Part shown: piece by piece, positions 1-4,386 of the stretch
Numbering within the stretch: position 1 is the stretch's first letter
How the letters are laid out: the number at the start of each line of letters is the position of its first letter
Assembly (NCBI GenBank): GCA_007132315.1
Contig: SLOW01000129.1
Coordinates: forward strand, 1 to 5,524
Length of the DNA: 5,524 bases
From: Opitutales bacterium
GTDB taxonomy: Bacteria; Verrucomicrobiota; Verrucomicrobiia; Opitutales; T3Sed10-336
Direction of reading: 5' to 3'
Notes under the pieces: model-generated
Database searches by the model: none
Told to the model about the DNA's origin: nothing
The model's input: the letters and a program-made list of their open reading frames with translations, nothing else
Translations under genes and position numbers: made by a program

Positions 1-33
1 ACGGATCTGTCATCCCTCTTCTCATTTTGTCAT

Positions 34-57
34 GCCGGGCTTTCCCCCTCGCCCGGC
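34..57. repeat. Inverted repeat, 7-bp arms with 10-base loop
   Basis: GCCGGGC (34-40) and GCCCGGC (51-57) are exact reverse complements around a pyrimidine-rich loop. Neither side carries a T-run, so this is not a textbook intrinsic terminator. It lies about 335 bases beyond the lpd stop and could be a stem at the end of the lpd transcript. Perfect 7-bp arms are not rare in DNA this GC-rich. Confidence 0.35.
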
Positions 58-275
58 TTAAGGACCGTCGGTTCGATAGTGGACATGGATCGAAAAAGCG
101 GCTCCGATTCGCCCTGGAGCCCGTTCTCCCCGGCCGGCACGGATGCCAACTCCCCGAAAAATGAACGCCGGTTCCGGAAAAGCAAGTGCAAATGCTCCGG
201 TACAACCACGGACCATCGGTCACCCACACGCGGTTGTCCGGGCTCGAGGCCGTAGTTCAATCTGTCGGTTTCGGG

Positions 276-373
276 ATGAAAGGATCGCCTGTACCGATCG
301 AGTACCGCCGCGGGGTTTACCTGTCGAATGCCGGCCTATGGCTCGATCCGGCACGGACGGCTCCGTCCGCTTT
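276..373 (+). pseudogene. Possible 5' remnant of an MBL-fold metallo-hydrolase (exonuclease-like) gene
   Basis: From the ATG at 276 the frame reads MKGSPVPI, then EYRRGVYLSNAGLWLDP, then ARTAPSAF. This resembles the N-terminus of MBL-fold exonuclease/mRNA-3'-end-processing-like proteins, where a 'G-x-YL...LWLDP' strand is followed within about ten residues by the metal motif SHAHxDH. Here the expected motif never appears: after residue ~33 the frame becomes arginine/alanine-rich and enters sequence antisense to lpd. The similarity therefore ends about 20 bases from the lpd stop codon. Third positions are less GC-biased than in the intact genes, which fits decay. No clear Shine-Dalgarno sequence precedes the ATG. 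The family match is from memory of the motif; a chance likeness over ~25 residues is possible. Confidence 0.35.
354..369. repeat. Inverted repeat with 7-bp arms and 2-base spacer
   Basis: CGGACGG (354-360) and CCGTCCG (363-369) are exact reverse complements; as RNA the helix would open to about 5-6 bp with a 4-base loop. On the plus strand it is followed by CTTTTC, a weak terminator-like context for anything transcribed rightward towards lpd. On the minus strand it sits 23-38 bases beyond the lpd stop but has no following T-run, so it is only a possible 3'-end stem for lpd mRNA. Confidence 0.3.
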
Positions 374-391
374 TCGGGCGCGGCGCGCCTC

Positions 392-1795
392 TCAGATATG
401 GATCGCTTCGCCGCTGATCGAGGCCGCAGCCTCGCCCAGGCCCTCCGACAGGGTGGGATGGGCGTGGATGCTGGCGTGGATTTCCTCGGCCGTGGCCTCC
501 AGGGTCATCGCCAGGCCGTACTCGGCGATCAGCTCGGTCGCTTCCGCCCCGAGAATGTGCACGCCGAGGATTTCGCCATCCTCCTCGGAGGTGAGAATCT
601 TGATGAAACCGTCGGACTCGCCGCCGGCCACGGCCTTGCCGGACGCGGTGAATGGAAACTTGCCCACCTTGTAGGCCACGCCCTTTTCCTTGAGCGCCTG
701 CTCGGTCTCTCCCTGACTGGCCACCTGGGGCTGGCAGTAGGTGCAGGACGGGAACAGCGTCACCCGCTTCGGCTTGCCGGCCCCGAACATCCCGTTAACC
801 GCCTGCACGGCCTCATAGGTCGCCGTGTGCGCGAGCCAGGGCGGCCCGATGACGTCGCCGGCGGCGTAAATATTGGCGACAGACGTCTGGTAATCGTCGC
901 CGACCTTGACGTAACCGCGATCGTCCAGATCGATCCGGACTTTCGGCGAAACCGCCTTTTCCAGATTCGGCACCACCCCGATCGCGAGCAGCAGGCTTTC
1001 CGACCGGCCTTCCCGCGGGTCGCCCTTGTCCGGCTTGAGGGTGTATTTTACCTCGCTCTTGAGCACCTTGACGTCTTCCAGGCGGGTGGCCTTATGCACC
1101 GTCATGCCCTGCTTCTTGAAACTGCGCTCCAGCGTCCGCGCCACTTCCTGGTCTTCCTGTGGCAACACCTGCGGCAGCATTTCCACCAGGGTCACTTCAC
1201 TGCCCAGGGCGTTGAAGAAATAGGCGAATTCCGCGCCGATCGCTCCGGCGCCGAGAATGGTGATCGATTTGGGGAGTTTTTTCGCCACCAGAGCCTCGCG
1301 CGAGGTCATGATCCGTTCCCCGTCCACCTCGATCCCGGGCAGACGACGGGCGCGGCAGCCCGTGGCGATGAGGATGTTGTCCGTCTTGAGGAACGTTCCC
1401 TTGTCCCGGCCCTCGACGACCTCGACCATCCCGGGAACGCTGACGCTGCCGCTACCGACGACGTAATCGACCTTGTTTTTCTTGAACAGGAACTCGATCC
1501 CTTTGGCCATCTGATCGGAGACCGTGCGCGAGCGGGCGATCACTTTTTGAAAATCGAACGAAGGCTTCTGACAGGAAAGGCCAAACTCCTCCAGGTGGTG
1601 CAGCTTGGTATAGAGCTCCGCGGTTTTAAGGAGGGCCTTGCTGGGAATGCAGCCCCAATTGAGACAAGTTCCCCCGGCGCGTTCGCTTTCGATACAGGCG
1701 ACTTTCTTGCCCAGTTGTCCCGCCCGGATGGCGGCGGCGTACCCGGCGGGTCCCCCGCCGATCACAACAAGATCGTATTTGGTGGTTTCGGCCAT
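392..1795 (-). CDS. lpdA: Dihydrolipoamide dehydrogenase (E3)
   Basis: FAD-dependent class I disulfide oxidoreductase that reoxidises the dihydrolipoyl group of 2-oxoacid dehydrogenase complexes (pyruvate, 2-oxoglutarate) and glycine cleavage, reducing NAD+; cytoplasmic. The 467-residue protein has full family length. Visible in order: FAD dinucleotide fold VIGGGPAG (11-18); redox-active disulfide GGTCLNWGCIPSK with Cys44 and Cys49; ATG segment (144-146); NAD-binding GAGAIGAEF (182-190); AIGVVPN (271-277); second FAD motif AAGDV (311-315); C-terminal HAHPTLSE giving the catalytic His446-Glu451 pair. All catalytic residues are intact. Unusual is CTYC (Cys351, Cys354) at the start of the dimer-interface domain, where many homologues read 'VVYTNPE'. 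The start is the only ATG near the fold; upstream is A-rich (GAAAAAATATC) with no clear Shine-Dalgarno. It lies 43 bases after the PF04020 gene, so co-transcription is likely. No E1 or E2 gene is in view, so which complex it serves is unknown. Confidence 0.96.
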   Translation of the reverse strand: MAETTKYDLVVIGGGPAGYAAAIRAGQLGKKVACIESERAGGTCLNWGCIPSKALLKTAELYTKLHHLEEFGLSCQKPSFDFQKVIARSRTVSDQMAKGIEFLFKKNKVDYVVGSGSVSVPGMVEVVEGRDKGTFLKTDNILIATGCRARRLPGIEVDGERIMTSREALVAKKLPKSITILGAGAIGAEFAYFFNALGSEVTLVEMLPQVLPQEDQEVARTLERSFKKQGMTVHKATRLEDVKVLKSEVKYTLKPDKGDPREGRSESLLLAIGVVPNLEKAVSPKVRIDLDDRGYVKVGDDYQTSVANIYAAGDVIGPPWLAHTATYEAVQAVNGMFGAGKPKRVTLFPSCTYCQPQVASQGETEQALKEKGVAYKVGKFPFTASGKAVAGGESDGFIKILTSEEDGEILGVHILGAEATELIAEYGLAMTLEATAEEIHASIHAHPTLSEGLGEAAASISGEAIHI

Positions 1796-1838
1796 GATAT
1801 TTTTTCAAACGTAAGCGAATACAAGACACCGGATCCGA

Positions 1839-2300
1839 TCAGATGTCGATAACATCGTCGTCGTTTTTACCGTTTCGGCTCTTCCGGCCCCGCTTGCCGC
1901 GGCGGATGGTGTCGCGGTAGGACAGTTCCAGAGGCAGCAGCGCATTGATCAGAAGGCCGACCACACTGATCACCAGCGCGCCCAGGAATGCGGACCCGAA
2001 TCCCGCCACCTCGAATCCCGGAACCAGGCGGCCGGCCACCAGGAACAGCACGGCGTTGATCAGGAGTATCCCGAGCCCCATCGTCAGCATGATAAACGGC
2101 AATGTGAACAGGAGCAGCAGTGGCTTGAGGAACGCGTTGAGGAAACTCAGCAGGAGAACGACCAGGAACAGTGTCCCGGCGCCGTCGTAACGGATTCCCG
2201 GGACCAGAGCCGCCCCGAGAAGGACGCCGATCGCCAGCAGCACCCACGACTGAAGAAGGCGGAACACCGGATGGTGGTAATAAACGATTCGTCGCTCCAT
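1839..2300 (-). CDS. PF04020-family (phage holin 4_2 / mycobacterial 4-TM) integral membrane protein
   Basis: Small inner-membrane protein of 153 residues, of unknown role. Four hydrophobic segments are visible at about 15-35, 41-60, 62-90 and 99-123. The centre, NAFLKPLLLLFTLPF followed by TMGLGILLINAVLF, is the hallmark of PF04020, and RLVPGF (91-96) before the last helix also fits. Family members are usually about 110-125 residues; this one adds a hydrophilic tail from residue ~128, first strongly basic (RRGKRGRKSR) then acidic (DDD), likely cytoplasmic or nucleic-acid/lipid-facing. The holin name is historical: nothing phage-like (endolysin, structural genes) is nearby, so lysis is not implied. 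The start is well supported: AGGGAG at 2304-2309 on the minus strand ends three bases before the ATG. It is followed by lpd after 43 bases and preceded by the SDR gene by 153 bases. Confidence 0.88.
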   Translation of the reverse strand: MERRIVYYHHPVFRLLQSWVLLAIGVLLGAALVPGIRYDGAGTLFLVVLLLSFLNAFLKPLLLLFTLPFIMLTMGLGILLINAVLFLVAGRLVPGFEVAGFGSAFLGALVISVVGLLINALLPLELSYRDTIRRGKRGRKSRNGKNDDDVIDI

Positions 2301-2453
2301 AAACTCCCTATCGGAAAACCGTGTTCACCCTCGCCGATTTCACCCGTCCTGGCAACCGGCAAACCGGCTGCGCCAGCGATACCGGCCTGCACGGGTCGAG
2401 CATTCCCGCATCAGCGGCCCCGACCCCGCCCGACAGCAAGAATCCGGAGAACC

Positions 2454-3143
2454 TCAGGGCACGGTGAGGACCCCGCCGTTCGCGTCCGCACCGATTCCGA
2501 AGATATAAGGCACCGCGCGGGCGGCCCACTCGGCCGGTGCGGGGGAAGCCCCGGCCCCTTCGCCAAAGGCGCTCCGCAGCATTTCGGTGTCGATCACACC
2601 GGGATTCAGGGCCACCACCGCCAGCCCGTCCGGCACCTCGCACGCCACGGCCCGCGACAATCCCTCCACGCCCCATTTCGTCGCGCAGTAAGGTGCCACA
2701 GACGGGGAAACCGACCGGCCCCAGCCCGAACTCATATTGACCACCACGCCGGTCCCCCGCTCGATCATCGCCGGAAGAAAGGCGCTCATCACGTAGGCGG
2801 TGCCCTTGAGGTTCACATCCACCACCCGCGAAATCTCTTCCGCCGGCACATCCCACAACGGCGCGTTGCCGTTGATCAGGCCCGCGTTATTGATCAACAG
2901 GTCCGGGGCTCCTACCGCCGCGACCAACGCTTCCGCCCAGGCCGCCACCGCCTCCGGCCGCGACACATCGACCGCCGAAAACCGGTGACCCTCCCCCAGT
3001 TCCCGCCGTAGTTCGTCGATTCCCTGGTGCGATCGCGCGCAACCGAAGATCGAATGCCCCTCGGCGGCCATACCCACAGCCAGAACCCGACCCAGCCCGC
3101 GAGACACACCCGTGATCACAATCCGTTTCCGTCCGCGACTCAT
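2454..3143 (-). CDS. Short-chain dehydrogenase/reductase (SDR) family oxidoreductase
   Basis: Classical SDR of 229 residues, a cytoplasmic NAD(P)H-dependent oxidoreductase whose substrate cannot be told from sequence. Seen in order: cofactor motif TGVSRGLG (11-18); CARS (35-38), where Arg37 after strand 2 suggests NADPH; DVS (59-61); NNAG (85-88); Asn111; catalytic Ser139 in MSSG; YCATK with Tyr152 and Lys156; NPGV (180-183). The full Asn-Ser-Tyr-Lys tetrad is present. The protein ends soon after the last helix (ANGGVLTVP), slightly short of the 240-260 residues common in the family. I chose the ATG at 3143 because it places the Rossmann motif at residue 11; a TTG at 3200 would add 19 poorly conserved residues and run into the upstream repeat. 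GGGAAG about nine bases before the ATG is a weak ribosome site. It is divergent from thiD. The 153 bases after it show no clear terminator, so read-through into the membrane-protein gene is possible. Confidence 0.93.
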   Translation of the reverse strand: MSRGRKRIVITGVSRGLGRVLAVGMAAEGHSIFGCARSHQGIDELRRELGEGHRFSAVDVSRPEAVAAWAEALVAAVGAPDLLINNAGLINGNAPLWDVPAEEISRVVDVNLKGTAYVMSAFLPAMIERGTGVVVNMSSGWGRSVSPSVAPYCATKWGVEGLSRAVACEVPDGLAVVALNPGVIDTEMLRSAFGEGAGASPAPAEWAARAVPYIFGIGADANGGVLTVP

Positions 3144-3170
3144 CACCGACCACTTCCCGACCCCCCCAAC

Positions 3171-3254
3171 CCCGTCAATCCTTTTTTGCTTGGCACACAA
3201 TCCGTCCGAACGCCCGTCAACGTCTTTTTGCCTGGCTTATAGTCCCATCGATCG
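3171..3254. repeat. Imperfect 42-bp tandem duplication
   Basis: Unit 1 (3171-3212) and unit 2 (3213-3254) agree at 29 of 42 positions by my count. The conserved core is CCCGTCAA, four variable bases, TTTTTGC, Y, TGGC, then a patchier A-x-TCC and CGA-x-CG. A direct abutting repeat with a period of 42 (four helical turns) in a divergent promoter region fits either two binding sites for one regulator on the same DNA face or a promoter-region duplication. The second copy carries the TATAGT box at the place where copy one has CACAAT. In either case the conserved blocks (TTGACGGG and GCCARGCAAAAA on the minus strand) are unevenly preserved, suggesting selection on part of the unit. Confidence 0.6.
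3238..3243 (+). promoter_or_regulatory. Candidate -10 box for thiD
   Basis: TATAGT matches the sigma-70 -10 consensus in five of six bases and stands out in GC-rich surroundings. It would place transcription start near 3250, giving a leader of about 100 bases. The -35 position is poor (CGTCAA at 3215-3220, 17 bases upstream), so strength may depend on an activator, possibly at the flanking repeat. Confidence 0.4.
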
Positions 3255-3347
3255 CCGGACGTTCGTTTGCTGACGGAGCGTAAGGCCGCCGGGCGCAACG
3301 TGTTTCCGTCCGGTTTCTCCTCCGGGAGCTTGCCAGCGGCGGGGGAG
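3255..3347 (+). promoter_or_regulatory. Potentially structured thiD leader with alternative pairing of the ribosome binding site
   Basis: CCGGACG (3255-3261) pairs perfectly with CGTCCGG (3307-3313). Inside it, CGTTTGC (3264-3270) pairs with GCAACG (3295-3300) with one bulged T, and GCC/GGC (3285-3287 with 3292-3294) could close a small apical hairpin. After this domain, CTCCTCC (3317-3323) can pair with the Shine-Dalgarno GGGGGAG (3341-3347) over 7 bp (one G-U), hiding it; alternatively CTCC (3317-3320) pairs with GGAG (3325-3328), freeing it. This is riboswitch-like layout seen by eye. It lacks the TPP riboswitch motifs (CUGAGA, ACCUGA), so no known class is assigned. GC-rich DNA readily gives such pairings by chance. 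Confidence 0.3.
3341..3347 (+). promoter_or_regulatory. Ribosome binding site that favours the TTG start of thiD
   Basis: GGGGGAG ends six bases before the TTG at 3354, ideal spacing, but 18 bases before the ATG at 3366, which is too far. An in-frame TGA at 3348-3350 excludes any earlier start. The ATG has only the weaker GGATGG (3357-3362) at short spacing. Confidence 0.5.
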
Positions 3348-3353
3348 TGACGG

Positions 3354-4196
3354 TTGGATGGGGCCATGGGCACATCCTTTGGCAGCGAGCGGCCGGTGGC
3401 GATGACCGTGGCGGGATCGGACAGTGGCGGGGGAGCGGGAATTCAGGCGGATTTGTTGACGTTCGACGCACTCCGGGTTCACGGGACTTCGGCCCTCACC
3501 TGCCTGACCGCACAAAATCCGGACGGCGTCAGCGACGTGCTGCCGGTCCCGGGCGCGTTTGTCGTCGAACAAATGCGGCAAATCATGCACTACTTTTCCG
3601 TTTCGGCGATGAAAACCGGTATGCTCTACTCGGCGGAGATCATCCGCGGTGTCAGCCGGTTTCTGGCCGAAAACCCAGGGATCCGGGTGGTTACGGACCC
3701 GGTCATGGTCGCCACGAGCGGCGCGACCCTGCTCCAGGCCGACGCCATCCGCACCCTGCGAGAGGACCTGCTGCCCCGGGCGTTCCTGATCACGCCGAAC
3801 CTCGACGAGGCCGCCGTGTTGCTCGAAGAACGGCCCGCCGATTCCGACGCCATGATCGATGGCGGCCGCCGCCTGCGCGCTGACTACGGATGCGCCGTGC
3901 TGATGAAGGGAGGTCACCTGGAGGGCGACCGGGTGACCGACGTCTTGATCGACGTTTCCGGCGAACCCCGGGTATTTGAGTACGCCCGGATCCGGGAAAC
4001 CGACACGCACGGAAGCGGTTGTGTTTTTTCCGCCGCCATTGCCGCCTATCTCGCACGCGGCCTCGAGACCCCACACGCCGTGGGCGAAGCCCGCGCGTTT
4101 CTCCAACAAGCTCTGCTCAAAGGCAAGGTGCTGTCCGGCCGCACGTTTATGGATCCCGGCACGGGTGGTGTTCGGGAGGAGCGGGAGAACCGATGA
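3354..4196 (+). CDS. thiD: Bifunctional hydroxymethylpyrimidine kinase / phosphomethylpyrimidine kinase
   Basis: ATP-dependent cytoplasmic ribokinase-fold enzyme that phosphorylates 4-amino-5-hydroxymethyl-2-methylpyrimidine (HMP) to HMP-P and then HMP-PP, the pyrimidine precursor joined to thiazole by ThiE in thiamine synthesis. From the TTG start it is 280 residues; family members are about 255-275. Motifs: AGSDSGGGAGIQAD (20-33, substrate loop); TAQN (52-55); KTGML (87-91); DPVMVATSG (115-123); TPNLDEA (147-153); KGGH (185-188); DTHGSGCVFSAAI (217-229), with Cys223 the expected catalytic residue in the anion hole. The last reads DTHGSGCV against the common NTHGTGCT, a conservative variant. 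The TTG at 3354 has the better ribosome site; the ATG at 3366 would give 276 residues. No thiE or thiM is fused or adjacent. Its stop overlaps the ATG of a doubtful 44-codon frame. PdxK-like kinases share this fold, but the motifs favour ThiD. Confidence 0.94.
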   Translation: MDGAMGTSFGSERPVAMTVAGSDSGGGAGIQADLLTFDALRVHGTSALTCLTAQNPDGVSDVLPVPGAFVVEQMRQIMHYFSVSAMKTGMLYSAEIIRGVSRFLAENPGIRVVTDPVMVATSGATLLQADAIRTLREDLLPRAFLITPNLDEAAVLLEERPADSDAMIDGGRRLRADYGCAVLMKGGHLEGDRVTDVLIDVSGEPRVFEYARIRETDTHGSGCVFSAAIAAYLARGLETPHAVGEARAFLQQALLKGKVLSGRTFMDPGTGGVREERENR

Positions 4197-4327
4197 GCGA
4201 AAGCGGGGTCCGAACCGGAACGCCGTACTCCCCGCCCTCACGGGCGGGCCTACGGGGGATTTGGAGAGAAAAGATGGACGGACGTCAATCCCCCGGCGTT
4301 TTCGGCTTGAGCCGGACGTCGTGGTGA
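4193..4327 (+). CDS. Doubtful 44-codon ORF overlapping the thiD stop
   Basis: The ATG at 4193 overlaps the thiD stop (ATGA), with GGGAG (4183-4187) five bases upstream, the arrangement of translational coupling. The frame is rich in Arg, Ser, Gly and Pro, has no recognisable domain, and its first third is simply a translation of the palindrome at 4223-4255, which argues against a real protein. An internal ATG at 4274 is preceded by an excellent ribosome site (GGAGAG, 4263-4268, five-base spacing) and would give a 17-residue peptide ending at the same stop, 59 bases before comEC. A short leader peptide is possible; non-coding is more likely. Confidence 0.15.
   Translation: MSESGVRTGTPYSPPSRAGLRGIWREKMDGRQSPGVFGLSRTSW
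4223..4255. repeat. Interrupted palindrome (REP-like hairpin) between thiD and comEC
   Basis: Inner arms CCCGCCC (4231-4237) and GGGCGGG (4242-4248) flank a TCAC loop; after a small CTC/CC internal loop, outer arms CCGTA (4223-4227) and TACGG (4251-4255) pair exactly, making a 33-base stem-loop. No T-run follows on either strand, so it is not a classic terminator. Shape, size and position at the end of a gene resemble dispersed REP-type elements, which protect mRNA 3' ends or are mobilised by RAYT transposases; dispersal cannot be judged from one copy. Confidence 0.55.
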
Positions 4328-4332
4328 TTTTG

Positions 4333-4371
4333 ATGAGGGGAATTGACCCCGGTACCCGTCGCACCGGTTGA
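4333..4371 (+). other. 12-codon ORF reading like a RuvC N-terminus, possible gene remnant
   Basis: The frame MRGIDPGTRRTG followed by TGA contains the motif that opens RuvC Holliday-junction resolvases (typically 'MRVLGIDPGTRxTG', with a catalytic Asp). Here the two or three residues before GIDPG are short of the norm and the frame stops just where 'YG' would follow, so no functional protein can result. It may be a truncated gene start or a coincidence. It ends 15 bases before the comEC ATG, which lacks its own ribosome site, so it could also act as a coupled mini-leader. Confidence 0.15.
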
Positions 4372-4386
4372 AAACCCCGCAACCCC

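Larger units (their letters stand above)
1..391. other. Region downstream of lpd without a complete gene
   Basis: This stretch lies beyond the 3' end of lpd and I find no complete gene in it. It holds an inverted repeat at 34-57, a second one at 354-369, and an apparent gene-start remnant at 276-373 (listed separately). On the minus strand an 18-codon frame from the ATG at 86 (MSTIEPTVLKPGEGE, then a stop at 30-32) looks a little like a cupin start but is too short to call. Also on the minus strand, ATGs at 25 and 13 are open to the left edge (reading MRRGMTDP) and could begin the next gene, but fewer than ten codons are visible. Open frames across 143-391 on the plus strand simply continue antisense into lpd. 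No T-tract terminator for lpd is evident. Confidence 0.5.
3144..3353. promoter_or_regulatory. Divergent intergenic region between the SDR gene and thiD
   Basis: These 210 bases must carry promoters for both directions. They contain a 42-bp tandem duplication (3171-3254), a -10-like TATAGT for the thiD side (3238-3243), a potentially folded thiD leader (3255-3347) and the thiD ribosome binding site. Towards the SDR gene, each repeat copy contains TTGACG on the minus strand (3173-3178 and 3215-3220), matching a -35 box in 5 of 6 bases, but no good -10 lies 16-18 bases further on (the 3215-3220 copy is followed by TGTGCC). The leftward promoter therefore stays undecided. Confidence 0.55.

Noticed and set aside
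33..86. Minus-strand start of a cupin-like gene (MSTIEPTVLKPGEGE)
   Set aside because: Only 18 codons before a stop, and no continuation in another frame; too short to separate from chance.
143..1852. 569-codon plus-strand open frame covering all of lpd antisense
   Set aside because: It is the complement of an intact, motif-complete lpd gene with GC-rich third positions, which keeps antisense frames open. Its translation has no domain likeness and its composition is unlike a folded protein.
1839..2300. Prophage lysis gene, from the holin family name
   Set aside because: PF04020 proteins are widespread chromosomal membrane proteins; there is no endolysin, structural, integrase or attachment-site sequence nearby.
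2301..2453. Intrinsic terminator after the SDR gene
   Set aside because: Only a short CCGG-TTTG-CCGG stem (within 2351-2370) with no T-tract; read-through to the membrane-protein gene cannot be excluded.
3190..3210. Sigma-54 promoter suggested by TTGGCACAC
   Set aside because: The -24-like TGGCAC is there, but the required -12 TTGC at the correct spacing is absent (the bases are CCGTC).
3244..3353. TPP riboswitch (THI box) ahead of thiD
   Set aside because: Neither the CUGAGA nor the ACCUGA...GGAUAAUGCCAGCG-type conserved segments are present, although the gene context invites it.
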